From positions 1 to 61,589 of the forward strand of contig CADADP010000013.1 in NCBI GenBank assembly GCA_902786725.1: a stretch of 61,589 nt of DNA, in the 5' to 3' direction. This DNA is from an uncultured Bacteroidales bacterium. Lineage in GTDB: Bacteria; Bacteroidota; Bacteroidia; Bacteroidales; Muribaculaceae. Under the pieces are notes generated by a model. The model did no database searches. It saw nothing but the letters and a program-made list of their open reading frames with translations, and had not been told where the DNA came from. The translations under genes and the position numbers were made by a program. This document shows positions 55,001 through 61,589 of this stretch, piece by piece (position 1 is the first letter of the stretch; each line of letters begins with the position of its first letter).

Positions 55001-58000
55001 CGCGTCATGGCGGCGAGACCTTTGTGAGAGTTGATGTCGTGGACCAACACGCAGAGACACCGGGCAGGATTGTTGATGAGTTGGAAAAAGCAGGCGTGGA
55101 GGTGGAGCTTGACGGCACGGGTCACCATGTGTATTTTGACAATTTGGCCGATGCGCTCCAGCTCAACCGCCGTCTGAAAGAGATACAAGAGCGAGTGGAT
55201 GCTTCGCGCTCATCGGATAGCGATAAGCCTGGTGGGTCTGAGCGACTGGGAGTAGGCCAGGGCGAGGGCTCGGGTGTGGGCGGTGCTATAGCGGCTGCTG
55301 AGCGCGAGACCAACACTGCGCCTACCGAGGGTCAGAAGAAGGCTGGTAACTACAAGAAAGGGCACGTCAAGATTGATGGCTACGACGTCACGATAGAGCA
55401 GCCGAAGGGTTCGGTGCGTCGAGGCACTGATGCCAGCGGCAAGCAGTGGGAGCAGGAGATGCACAACACCTACGGCTACATTCGTGGCACTGAGGGCGTG
55501 GATGGCGACCACATCGACGTGTTCCTGAGTGACGACCCATCGCAGGGTGATGTGTTCGTGGTGGACCAGGTGAACAAGGACGGCACGTTTGACGAGCACA
55601 AGGTGATGTACGGGTTCCCCGACATCGAGAGCGCACGTAAGGCATACCTCTCCAATTATGAAGATGGTTGGCAGGGGCTTGGTGCCATTACTCCTGTGAG
55701 CAAAGAGGAGTTCAAGAAGTGGATTGACAGCAGCCACCGTAAGACAAAGCCGTTTGCTCAGTACAAGGGTGTGAAGCCGTTGGCAGGTCAGAGTGGCGGA
55801 TTTAACCACGAATCAACGTTAAATACACGAAATAAGATGCAGCGTGTGGCGGGTGAAGCTGGAGCTGTGGGTGAGCGCGAGCGAGTGTTGCGTGACGCTC
55901 TTGTGGAGAAGCTGCGAGGTGCGGGCATAGAGGTCGTCACTGATGCGGCTGAGGGTCAGCGTGTGCTGGACGCGGCGAAGCGCAAAGTGCAAGCAAGTCG
56001 TCAGATTCTATCGCTTGGCGATGCAGAACAAAAAATTATTGCCTGGCTGCAAAAGGGAACGCACGGAGCGAGTTTTGAACTGGAACTTCCTCAGTTGGCG
56101 CAACGGTTAGCAGAGAGGCGTATTGGGCACAAGATAGAAACACATATTGTCAATGCCAACGAAATAATCCACGCTAAGAAGCAGCATGGCATACGAGGTA
56201 AAAATAACACTGAGGAAAGCATCCCATTGCGCGATGAAGATATCGCTTTATTGCCTTATATCATGACCGCTCCAACTCGCATAACTGAGGGGTCTGTTAC
56301 AGCTAACGGACTGAAAAGCATTCGCTATATAAAGGAGTTGAGTAATGGGGTTGTTGTGGTTGTAGAGTATGAGCAACCAATGGATAGGAATCGCATGGCA
56401 AACATAACCATGTGGGCACAAAAAAAGTCTCCGAGTAATGCTGATGCTATGGATGCACGCCGTAAGGCGACCTCATATAACACGTCCGAAACGACTATCA
56501 TCAGCCAGGGAGACGCTGCAAAGATACGAAAAGATGCCGAGACTGCAATACGAAATGACGGAAAAGTTTCGGCTCAGAAAGTATCTGAGAAAGACGCAGC
56601 AGAAACGGAAAAAATCTTTGATGCAGCCAAGAAGAAATTCGGAACGACGCATGACATCCGGGAGGCCGGTTACATCCTGCCAGACGGTGCGATGCTTGAT
56701 TTCAGTGGTCGTCATGAGCTTGACGAAGGTATGGACAGTTCGTTTCTTGCCGGAGGCAGAGCTACGGACCATAGGGAAATAAGCAAGATTGCCTACGGGC
56801 GTGACGCTGATGGGAATGAGGTGGAGACCGGAATAGAAACCGACATGTCCGATTTTATTAAGCGAGGCGCAATACGTATTGATGGGCATTCTGGCAGTAT
56901 AAACCTGAGCGCAAAGCCAACTGCGGCGCAGCGTGAAGTTTTGCGCAGACTTGTCGCAAGGAATGACGGTGATGTGTCTGTTGACTTTGGAGATGGTTGG
57001 GATAGCGAGCATTATGCTGAATATGAAAGTGCTCGTGCGACGCGTGTTCTTGGAGACATTGACCGTTATTTCGATGAGGGAATAAGGCCAGACGGTAATA
57101 TCAAGTTTTTCCGGACGGCCGACGGTGAGGTGTACGGCTTCAAGAAGGGCGGTAAGATATATTTGGATCCGAGGATAGCGACGGCTGAGACGGCGGTTCA
57201 CGAGTATGCTCACCTGTGGGCTGAGGCTCTGCGTGGGGCCAATCCCGAAGCATGGAATCGGTTGAAGGAGACGATGCGCGGTGAGAAGGATGTGCTGGAG
57301 TATGTGAAGCGTCTGTACCCTGAGATAGATGACGAGGACGCTTTGCTGGAGGAGGTGTTCACTCATTTCAGCGGCAGACGTGGTGCTGAGCGTCTGAGGG
57401 AGCAGATGCGTGAGGAGATGGATAAACATGGCGACCCTGTGGAGAAGGCCCGTGTGGCTAACGTGTTCCACAGGCTGCGTGAGATGCTGTCGAGGTTCTG
57501 GCAGATGGCCCGCGACCTGTTCGCAGGTAAGAGCGAAGGCATTGGGAAGTTATCGGCAGAGGATTTTGCAGACATGGCTTTGGCAGACTTAATTAAAGGT
57601 GAGAGACCTTTGGCTGATGTTGAAAGCTTGCCATCCGAAAAGGTGTCACGTTTAAAAGCACTTGATGAAGAATTGACAAGTCTTCAGGGAAAGTTGCTTT
57701 ATGAGCCTTCTTCCGGTTATCGGACGAAGTCGGGAGAGACGTTGTATAGCATGAGCCTGTTTGACGAGGTGGGCATGCGTGACGAGGGCGAAACTACAGA
57801 AACTTCGGCAAAGGAAGGTGATGCACAGGACACGACATCATTCAATCCGTCGGAGTTGCGTCTGCGCAAATTGAAGAAGGGCGAGACGTGTCATGTGGAG
57901 CGAGTGTATGAGGAGACGAAGCAGTTTGACTTCACCGGTAAGGAGAAGGTGGAGAGTGCGGAGGACGTTGCATATATCTTCAGGCAATTGGAGAATGCTG

Positions 58001-61000
58001 CTGTGGAGAACTCGTTCCTTGTACTGGTGAAGGACGGACGGCCTACGGTGATACACTTGGGCGTGGGTAGTTATGTGAATGTGGTGGCACCTTACGAGCA
58101 GGCATTGGTGGCCTACCAGTCGCTGAAGCCGGAACAGGTGTATTTTGTGCATAACCACCCGGGAGGAACTTTGAAAGCGTCGAGACAGGACCAAGAACTG
58201 TTGAAGCGTGTCAAGATGGCTTTTGGTGAGGACGTGGTGCAGCAGGGTATCATCATTGACACGACGAGCGGCAAGTACGGTGAGTTTGACATGGTTGCCG
58301 ACAACTACGACTTGGCTCAGACATCGGGTGTGGAGGCAATGCCTCAGTCGGAGGGGGATGATGTGCCTGTGAAGGTGTATCAGTTCAGCCGTCAGGTGTT
58401 TGCTCCCGACTGGAACCCTGAGAGTGCCTTTAAGATTGTTTCCTCTCAGAGTGTGGCTGAGTTTGTGAGCAGCCACCGCTTGGGTGAACACAAGAAGATG
58501 AGTTTTCTTGTGCTGAACAACCAGAACATGGTGGTTGCTAATGTGTTCCTGCCCTGGACGAAGTTGAGCGACATTAAGCGTGGCAGGGATGCAGGAGATT
58601 TGTTGGCTGGCTATGTGCATCAGTGCGGTGGTGTTCGTGGTGTGCTTTATGGCAACTACGACTATGAACCTGATGACCGGGCGGTGCTTGCTGCCGTTGG
58701 TGGCAGGATGCGTCAGTTGAACGCTCCGCTGATGGATGCGCTGCATGTGGAGCACAGTGCTTACGAGAGCGGCTGGGCTGGTGTTGGTGAGCCGGGAGTT
58801 GGTGAGGCCGGAGCTGTGGGTGAGCGTGAGCGAGTGTTGCGTGACGCTCTTGTGGAGAAGTTGCGAGGTGCGGGGATAAAGGTGATTATGGATGCGGCCG
58901 AGGGTCAGCGTGTGCTTGACGCGGCGAAGCGCGCGGATGAGATTTTGCGTGAGATGGGTAAAAGAAAATCAGCATCCGAAACCGCTCTACCGGAGGGTGA
59001 AACCTCTTTCAAAGGAACAGTCATTTCGAGTGCTGACGCTGCAAATGTAGCAAATAATCTTGAAACACTCATCAAAAATACTGAAAAACTTGATGCAGCG
59101 GGTCAAAGGAACTTCTTAGGAGAAGTAGGAAAAGCACTTGGAGCTCGCAGATTTGGCTCTTCAAGTCAATATGCAACGTTTGAGACAATCAACGGAGAAG
59201 TGATTACCATTCGTTTGGCTGACCATAACGCACATGTGAGCGGTTTTGACAACGAGGGTAGAGACAAAGGTATCAGCATAGTCATTTCCCGCAAGCCGAA
59301 TTCCGGCATCAACAATGATGGTGATGCGCATATAGTGGAGTTCTACTACCCGGACAAGAAATTACGCAAGGCCGAGGGCAGTCCTTATTCCGACATTGTG
59401 CGCTCGATACAGCAGGCGTTGTACAGCGGCGAGTACCGTGATACGACCGGCCTTGCCGAGCGCCAGGAGGTGAACGAGGACATCTTGCGTGAGATGCGTG
59501 TGTGGCATGGCAGCGGTGCGGACTTTGACGCATTCGACCACAGTCACATGGGCCAGGGCGAGGGTGCTCAGGCGTATGGCTGGGGCACCTATGTGACTCA
59601 GGTTGAGGGCATCGGGCGCGCTTATGCGCGTTCGTCGGGCGGAAGACGTGTGTTTTACGACGGGCGCGAGGTTGACCCTCATAGCCGCGGCACGCTGGCT
59701 GAGCAGTGTTACGCGGCGGTGGCGCGCAGGGTACTGGACGGGAAGATGACTGCCGGAGAGTACATCGCCGACCGGCTGGCGAATTTTGACATGCAGCTTG
59801 TGCGCTTGCGTGAGAGCGGCAAAGAGCAGTTCATCGCCGACACTGAGAAGATGCGTGATGTGTTCGCGTCGATGGACGCTGAGCTGTTTGAGCTGGAGGA
59901 AGGCCCTGCTGTGCTCTACGAGGTGGAGGTGCCGGAGAATGACGGGACCAATTATTTGCGTTTTGACAAACCTCTCAGCGATGAGCAGCTTGAACAGATT
60001 GCCTCTCGTCTTGGAGATGATGACGCGGCAGATTTCAGGGCAAGCTATCAGCCAGTGGCAGATGCACCCAATGCTGATGAGGTAAATGCGTGGTCTCGCA
60101 GGGGCGAGAACATTCTCAAGCAGTTGTCTTGGCTCTTTGGTCACGATGGAAGAATTAACAGCCGTGCGGTAAGTGAGTTCCTGCGTGACTGCGGTTTTGT
60201 GGGTATAGAATATCCTGCTGAGTACCGGAGCGGCGGCCGCAGTGACGGCGCTAAGAACTATGTGATTTTTGACGAGGCCGACGCTAAGATAGTGGGTAAG
60301 ACTCGGTTGTTCCGGACGGCTGGCGGCGAGGTGTATGGCTATGCGAAGGGCGGTAAGATATATCTGGATCCGAGGATAGCGACGGCTGAGACGGCGGTTC
60401 ACGAGTATGCTCACCTGTGGGCTGAGGCTCTGCGTGGCGGCAATGCGGCGGAGTGGGCGAACGTGCTGGAGCTGATGCGCGGCACCGGTTTGTGGAATGA
60501 AGTGAAGCGAGACTATCCTGAGTTGAAGACAGATGATGAGGTGGCTGAGGAGGTGCTGGCGCGTTTCAGCGGTCGCCGTGGCGCAGAGCGATTGCGCGCG
60601 GCTCAGGAAGCGGCTGTCCGCAAGGCCGGCGGTGTGGTAGAGGCGTCGCATGTGATATCGTCGTTTGAGAAGGTGAAGCAGGCGATAAAGCGTTTCTGGC
60701 GTGCGTTTGCCGACTTCATGCACATTCATTACGAGAGTGCTGAGGAGGTGGCAGACCGCGTGCTGGCTGACTTGCTTGACGGTGTGAATCCGGGTGAGTT
60801 GCTGCGCAAGCAGCGTGCGAATCCGCACAAGGCGGCTCAGCTGGATATAGTGACTCGCGCGAATGTGATGGAGGACGACTACCACACGGGAATCCGCGGT
60901 ATAGACGACATCAAGACGTTTGCCGAGGCCGTGGAGGAAGGCGAGGGTATAGACAGTTACCCCGATTACAGTGGTGCTGACGCTGAGCGTGCGTTGCGTG

Positions 61001-61589
61001 CTGGCAAGGCTACGGTTTACAGCAGTAAGCCGATAGAGAACGGGGTGTTTGTGAGCATGAGCCGCATGGAGGCTGAGGAGTATGCCGGCGGCGGCAAGGT
61101 GGAGCGAACGGCGGATAGCGGTGAGCCGGGTGTTGGTGAGCAGTTAGCTGAAGAAAATATTTCCAAGAATGGGGAAAAAAGTGTAGATTTGCAGGGAGAA
61201 AACGTTAAAGGCTATGACATTCGAGGAAATGGTGGAGAAACTGAAGGAGTGGAAGATAACTCCGGAGGAGATACAGGAGAAGTTGGACGGCGTGGTTCTG
61301 ACAACGGGCGAAACGGCGGTGGATTACGTAATGAGCCTTCCGGAGGAAGACAGGAACCCGGCGACGCAAGCGATATTGAACGTCTTGCAGAAGGGTTGGC
61401 CACTGAACGACGCGGAGATAACGAGCGAGGGTCGCGCCATCAACAGGAAGAGGCTGGGATTCGTATAATAGAGAATGCCAAGTCGTGCGGTCTGTTCATT
61501 CCTGAGCGGCAGACGTGGAAATTAGGTGAGCGTCTGAGGAAGCCTTCGGGCGAAAGCGAGATATATATTGACCATTCCAATGGCAAGGT
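49027..61589 (+). CDS. Giant phage-type polyvalent protein, at least 4187 residues, open at the window edge
   Basis: One uninterrupted frame runs from ATG 49027 to the end of the window. Regions (residues): 202-305 Gly/Ala-rich hydrophobic segments; 871-977 PBECR-like nuclease (MVAHVYKQHGNELGLD); 1290-1617 DdrB/ParB-like (VLSGNGRTIAGE, then KFNAQEMKSQSRTEQA); 1769-1885 DUF3519/PBECR-like (GPIYTQFEGKATEA, ALTYPGVAPIDLVWG, WLLTAYEKKE); 2113-2233 pyrophosphatase-like (GVDGDHIDVFLSDD); 2360-2470 a third PBECR-like region; 2691-2790 zincin with H2725EYAH; 2965-3092 JAMM/RadC-like (H3042NHPGG, S3052, D3055); 3485-3759 ADP-ribosyltransferase-like (WHGSGADFDAFD, H3494); 3760-3860 a second zincin (H3792EYAH); then a domain with SKPIENGVFVSMS, and at the edge the start of what may be a polyvalent kinase. 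Such proteins are known from large phages and conjugative elements, where they are injected or packaged to act in the recipient. Linkers are Gly/Glu-rich and repeat (see repeats). Domain names are from memory. Confidence 0.88.
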   Translation, partial: MDDPGKSAEERLAAVRLLTAESFLYGRDNGVRSDEAFNVIEGTALQRLQDAYLEAVDKDMQEKITAEVDRRDAVVHTHSQFGVQSSPGYRGVFSNAKQAAMDDFLASPEGTAYCKAVTAHNRRLGYDAVESAYLATESVSQYLDERIMDRIAPRDDAEYVAGSLLKDTQAGKLLMALGYNGSENALIDEAYSRYALEKANEWTKVGTQIGVLVGDGASFGFLLPSLAAKAGTAMVAKGGYELLGQAVGGALNFGVYEFQSELLEQAKRRELSFGELVKSLGSGGLKGFVFGGVGGVVGKATSGWTGKAVYLGEAVKFASEGGTFVALDGLQGPITAETWASSFGMALGSKMPHIGTWWADVKRRSKGEIKQIKPEVSPVTISELESRGRYVTVTGMLRALERGRGFTPDAEDAEMLRKELEMMRNDGSVDYGTLSAVEYLLNGKVMPQPAVFGHEVVRFADGTIVGYTKGSDGRRIAAYEIPDEARVAEWVKGVQAIAEQNSEAFSKMRLTYKMQADNMVSAVNEVREKDYGEMPEAEFWRLYQSANEKRAEKTPLEESEERLLQVVEKAVRAKDDGKSLHEAAEEAVSEVKGRVGKNFKVNMDAVLAKGVNERSDQEQKAVDAYLQELHKAGRRKSEVLVDVLNDAYERGYAGAKIKDSELRGLVKALAQDPALVGYLTLTDPDLMTTLQNGYLYGRYSDEQLRVLLDYARMRVHAEGYKDGRESERAATVNRQSGRQELVTLKSGDRKVYVTDGVIVADGDGVVDRRRSSEVLTVRDAATGKMEMISSGDVLRYEGVPEREPESVVEADGPDAVKSPEGDTSDAPKGTWEGGKYSLSDSDSGRGGRFVQDEHGNINLVEIPQEIFNKIKVSPLPFRLTESMVAHVYKQHGNELGLDSLSDAAEFVVEVMRNVDHVREGDNGTFIFSVENGRMRIGKRAIAIVVNAQSGDFMGIKTSGYDRLKSLQQRPLLWEKGANETSATGAAPVNVTSEPTSQSGEPTGSASNQNNGLSVGKDSESSSDVQEVAGAPADYVRGMELTIRDDDGEEKHAMVMGRGRADGGKYVADETGNLIEYYVDDEVRHEHVSKLGERVVSHVPVKPVDEGFNHESTLNTQNESQPADSDKPVADSDEPVEPELAPMAMRKVGRGKSAHEVPDVVSAGVERSVRYITEELPEEIRRDFVRNGVDGAESRLKKAKEARKKIKLEGIDTNRYNAETAAADAEIASAETELGVWTEIRNRMDERERAERDAREAADRATLERAVEAEAERQAAELARRAEQEARGAHAVHPAIKQKWENAKKVEGFESEIPLPNGEKVSGRYVLVESGAATPSHNAAKGFAKNEGFPEDENGNTVNDRDYERDKSAQDITRTMADNYDSRAIYTIPVVSRDGVVLSGNGRTIAGEIAAEQGTDRAYIEHLMKYGRQYGFTAEQVSGMEHPRVLFMADGDMPYTAETFAKFNAQEMKSQSRTEQAVKLGKTVDDGTFGRVISMINGYDSLSDFYGDRAAVTEAINDLRRSGVINDMQYAEMFDGDTVSPIGQQMLEGMLIGKAFESNPDAVRQLSEHPSMRQRVVAALAEISSNARLGEEYSLETELAEAINLASSALKNGYRHGKSVSGWARQGNLFEFDLERGSVADYTNAAILLLADLLNHREVNKLKKALALYNRDAAKAAAGMADMFVGGVRSKADILKDILNLLDYGDKKEQDAALARAAEQRKRDSGGPGGEDAGTKQAGVAGRGGEGNGSGERGAGEEHSLGKTGDRSVSEWFGPIYTQFEGKATEAEAYLRETNDGVAKGALTYPGVAPIDLVWGDMNAGYMKIVIKHPEVVGKLQEILSSTTIKSQSDNRIVFESDTHKMIVSRMKGSQPTDNWLLTAYEKKEKPVSASSSDIETEPEGKRNGTATPQNGASSGGKVSESSVTSKGKGEKVAGNEGDNGNGTLGYDADNRQFTGLPDGVKVYSNHKPDRFGIVRGYPDIADTANVTIEADTRHGGETFVRVDVVDQHAETPGRIVDELEKAGVEVELDGTGHHVYFDNLADALQLNRRLKEIQERVDASRSSDSDKPGGSERLGVGQGEGSGVGGAIAAAERETNTAPTEGQKKAGNYKKGHVKIDGYDVTIEQPKGSVRRGTDASGKQWEQEMHNTYGYIRGTEGVDGDHIDVFLSDDPSQGDVFVVDQVNKDGTFDEHKVMYGFPDIESARKAYLSNYEDGWQGLGAITPVSKEEFKKWIDSSHRKTKPFAQYKGVKPLAGQSGGFNHESTLNTRNKMQRVAGEAGAVGERERVLRDALVEKLRGAGIEVVTDAAEGQRVLDAAKRKVQASRQILSLGDAEQKIIAWLQKGTHGASFELELPQLAQRLAERRIGHKIETHIVNANEIIHAKKQHGIRGKNNTEESIPLRDEDIALLPYIMTAPTRITEGSVTANGLKSIRYIKELSNGVVVVVEYEQPMDRNRMANITMWAQKKSPSNADAMDARRKATSYNTSETTIISQGDAAKIRKDAETAIRNDGKVSAQKVSEKDAAETEKIFDAAKKKFGTTHDIREAGYILPDGAMLDFSGRHELDEGMDSSFLAGGRATDHREISKIAYGRDADGNEVETGIETDMSDFIKRGAIRIDGHSGSINLSAKPTAAQREVLRRLVARNDGDVSVDFGDGWDSEHYAEYESARATRVLGDIDRYFDEGIRPDGNIKFFRTADGEVYGFKKGGKIYLDPRIATAETAVHEYAHLWAEALRGANPEAWNRLKETMRGEKDVLEYVKRLYPEIDDEDALLEEVFTHFSGRRGAERLREQMREEMDKHGDPVEKARVANVFHRLREMLSRFWQMARDLFAGKSEGIGKLSAEDFADMALADLIKGERPLADVESLPSEKVSRLKALDEELTSLQGKLLYEPSSGYRTKSGETLYSMSLFDEVGMRDEGETTETSAKEGDAQDTTSFNPSELRLRKLKKGETCHVERVYEETKQFDFTGKEKVESAEDVAYIFRQLENAAVENSFLVLVKDGRPTVIHLGVGSYVNVVAPYEQALVAYQSLKPEQVYFVHNHPGGTLKASRQDQELLKRVKMAFGEDVVQQGIIIDTTSGKYGEFDMVADNYDLAQTSGVEAMPQSEGDDVPVKVYQFSRQVFAPDWNPESAFKIVSSQSVAEFVSSHRLGEHKKMSFLVLNNQNMVVANVFLPWTKLSDIKRGRDAGDLLAGYVHQCGGVRGVLYGNYDYEPDDRAVLAAVGGRMRQLNAPLMDALHVEHSAYESGWAGVGEPGVGEAGAVGERERVLRDALVEKLRGAGIKVIMDAAEGQRVLDAAKRADEILREMGKRKSASETALPEGETSFKGTVISSADAANVANNLETLIKNTEKLDAAGQRNFLGEVGKALGARRFGSSSQYATFETINGEVITIRLADHNAHVSGFDNEGRDKGISIVISRKPNSGINNDGDAHIVEFYYPDKKLRKAEGSPYSDIVRSIQQALYSGEYRDTTGLAERQEVNEDILREMRVWHGSGADFDAFDHSHMGQGEGAQAYGWGTYVTQVEGIGRAYARSSGGRRVFYDGREVDPHSRGTLAEQCYAAVARRVLDGKMTAGEYIADRLANFDMQLVRLRESGKEQFIADTEKMRDVFASMDAELFELEEGPAVLYEVEVPENDGTNYLRFDKPLSDEQLEQIASRLGDDDAADFRASYQPVADAPNADEVNAWSRRGENILKQLSWLFGHDGRINSRAVSEFLRDCGFVGIEYPAEYRSGGRSDGAKNYVIFDEADAKIVGKTRLFRTAGGEVYGYAKGGKIYLDPRIATAETAVHEYAHLWAEALRGGNAAEWANVLELMRGTGLWNEVKRDYPELKTDDEVAEEVLARFSGRRGAERLRAAQEAAVRKAGGVVEASHVISSFEKVKQAIKRFWRAFADFMHIHYESAEEVADRVLADLLDGVNPGELLRKQRANPHKAAQLDIVTRANVMEDDYHTGIRGIDDIKTFAEAVEEGEGIDSYPDYSGADAERALRAGKATVYSSKPIENGVFVSMSRMEAEEYAGGGKVERTADSGEPGVGEQLAEENISKNGEKSVDLQGENVKGYDIRGNGGETEGVEDNSGGDTGEVGRRGSDNGRNGGGLRNEPSGGRQEPGDASDIERLAEGLATERRGDNERGSRHQQEEAGIRIIENAKSCGLFIPERQTWKLGERLRKPSGESEIYIDHSNGK
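52342..52380 (+). repeat. 39-bp in-frame repeat, copy 1 (FNHESTLNT)
   Basis: Codes for GFNHESTLNTQNE inside a linker of the giant gene. It matches 55798-55836 in 36 of 39 bases. The core TTTAAC...GTTAAA is an inverted repeat in copy 2 and nearly so here (GCTAAA), so it looks like a small mobile repeat that landed in frame. Confidence 0.75.
54134..54331 (+). CDS. Nested 65-residue open frame in the +1 frame of the giant gene
   Basis: Starts METRKNRMQPL and ends EKNIPWAKLGIEV. The ATG is the fifth codon after an in-frame stop. By hand count about 78% of its third positions are G or C, against about 45% for the giant frame over the same bases, where the giant protein is only a Gly/Glu/Arg-rich linker. 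The second half (KTRALNKLALLAGAVKETEV) looks like ordinary protein. It ends exactly where the giant frame enters its DUF3519-like domain. It is either a real overlapping gene or the trace of a former separate gene read out of frame. No promoter of its own is clear. Confidence 0.35.
   Translation: METRKNRMQPLHGRQSSGSAIAEDPVAKTRALNKLALLAGAVKETEVESVAPEKNIPWAKLGIEV
55798..55836 (+). repeat. 39-bp in-frame repeat, copy 2 (FNHESTLNT)
   Basis: Codes for GFNHESTLNTRNK. It lies 3456 bp (a multiple of three) after copy 1. TTTAAC and GTTAAA form the ends of a short inverted repeat. Confidence 0.75.
55852..55983 (+). repeat. ~131-bp repeat within the giant gene, copy 1
   Basis: Codes for the helix-rich phrase GERERVLRDALVEKLRGAG and on to QRVLDAAKR. 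Near-identical to 58801-58931; in both places it opens a new domain after a linker. Confidence 0.8.
57145..57236 (+). repeat. 92-bp near-perfect direct repeat, copy 1 (zincin motif)
   Basis: Spans the codons for GGKIYLDPRIATAETAVHEY and the following AHLWAEALRG. It differs from 60346-60437 by a single base as far as I can read, offset 3201 bp (in frame). Sequence identity at silent sites shows recent copying or gene conversion. Confidence 0.85.
58801..58931 (+). repeat. ~131-bp repeat within the giant gene, copy 2
   Basis: Second copy of the segment coding for GERERVLRDALVEKLRGAG. It differs from copy 1 mainly in the middle (IKVIMDAAEG against IEVVTDAAEG). Confidence 0.8.
60346..60437 (+). 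repeat. 92-bp near-perfect direct repeat, copy 2 (zincin motif)
   Basis: Second zincin copy, following the ADP-ribosyltransferase-like domain. Recombination between the two copies would remove 3201 bp and 1067 codons in frame, including the JAMM and ADP-ribosyltransferase-like domains. Confidence 0.85.
61160..61191 (+). promoter_or_regulatory. Promoter-like site inside the giant gene, before the nested 84-residue frame
   Basis: TTTC (61160-61163), 20 bp, TAGATTTG (61184-61191). The local sequence is clearly richer in A and T than the gene around it. The predicted transcript start is about 17 nt before ATG 61214. Confidence 0.4.
61214..61468 (+). CDS. Nested 84-residue open frame in the +1 frame of the giant gene
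   Basis: Starts MTFEEMVEKLKEWKITPEEI and ends INRKRLGFV. By hand count about 75% of its third positions are G or C; the giant frame over the same bases has about 34%, although flanking parts of the giant gene have about 68%. So the local codon pattern belongs to this frame. The product looks like a compact helical protein with well-spaced hydrophobic residues (GETAVDYVMSLPEED, ATQAILNVLQKGWPL), whereas the giant frame gives a Gly/Arg/Glu-rich linker. A consensus-like promoter precedes it. I do not recognise the family. It may be a true overlapping gene or a frame-shifted relic of a once separate gene. Confidence 0.5.
   Translation: MTFEEMVEKLKEWKITPEEIQEKLDGVVLTTGETAVDYVMSLPEEDRNPATQAILNVLQKGWPLNDAEITSEGRAINRKRLGFV

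Noticed and set aside
59362-60885. 507-residue minus-strand open frame; also 57838-58755 (305 residues)
   Set aside because: Antisense shadows. A shared phrase between the 59362-60885 frame and another minus-strand frame at 56473-57471 is only the reflection of the 92-bp zincin repeat.
1-61589. CRISPR array, tRNA or rRNA genes, complete insertion sequence
   Set aside because: No regular spacer-repeat pattern, no cloverleaf-like sequence and no transposase was seen on either strand.
614-61589. A single prophage spanning the window
   Set aside because: The 46 kb between the terminase and the polyvalent gene is ordinary core chromosome with essential genes, so the two edges are at most two element parts or two related elements.

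Overview
The window looks like a chromosomal segment from a gut-type member of the Bacteroidales, probably Muribaculaceae or a close relative. The family-level call is inference. The evidence is the repeated promoter form TTTG-N19/20-TAnnTTTG with little Shine-Dalgarno signal, a DUF6452/DUF6048 gene pair, T9SS-like C-terminal tails, BspA-type leucine-rich repeat (LRR) proteins, dockerin-like tails, ammonia-dependent asparagine synthetase, and cold-spot housekeeping genes in a typical Bacteroidales style.

Layout. (1) 1-2.7 kb, minus strand: a phage large terminase gene and one unknown gene. (2) 2.8-10.1 kb, minus: secreted alpha-amylase, recG, ispD, DUF6048, DUF6452 lipoprotein, a GT2 glycosyltransferase and a DUF4199 membrane protein. 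(3) 10.5-17.5 kb: a 1404-residue secreted two-module protein diverging from a BspA-like LRR protein with a dockerin-like tail, then an acyltransferase-3 membrane protein. (4) 17.6-25.2 kb: a small lipoprotein, glyA, a canonical cobalamin riboswitch leading into a 1212-residue LRR surface protein, and, converging on it, a beta-propeller protein with a dockerin-like tail. (5) 25.3-34.5 kb, minus: M23/LysM peptidase, AsmA-like protein, CPA2 antiporter, MgtC-like protein, LpxH, DUF59 protein, an unknown secreted protein and asnA. (6) 34.8-40.6 kb, plus: the arginine deiminase operon arcA-arcB-arcC, an HU protein, a 30-residue basic ribosomal-type protein and RNase G. (7) 40.7-48.5 kb: apbE, parC, DUF3316, an S41 peptidase and a GH53 endo-galactanase. 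(8) 48.7 kb to the right edge, plus: an 87-residue gene and a giant open frame of at least 4187 residues that is still open at the window end. It is a phage/mobile-element 'polyvalent' protein with nuclease-like, ParB-like, pyrophosphatase-like, JAMM, ADP-ribosyltransferase and two zincin domains.

How the parts relate. Regions 2-7 are ordinary chromosome. The two edges belong to a mobile element: the terminase gene and the polyvalent operon are preceded by the same 49-bp promoter/operator, identical in its -33-side block and its -7 box but diverged in the 18-bp spacer, and they point outward from the core segment. The points most worth following are this shared control site, two small reading frames nested in the +1 frame inside linkers of the giant gene (one with its own promoter-like site, and with host-like codon use where the giant frame has none), and the B12 riboswitch that controls an LRR surface protein next to a BtuG-like propeller.

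Limits. All calls come from reading the sequence and from memory of protein families. No database search was run. Domain boundaries in the giant protein are approximate.
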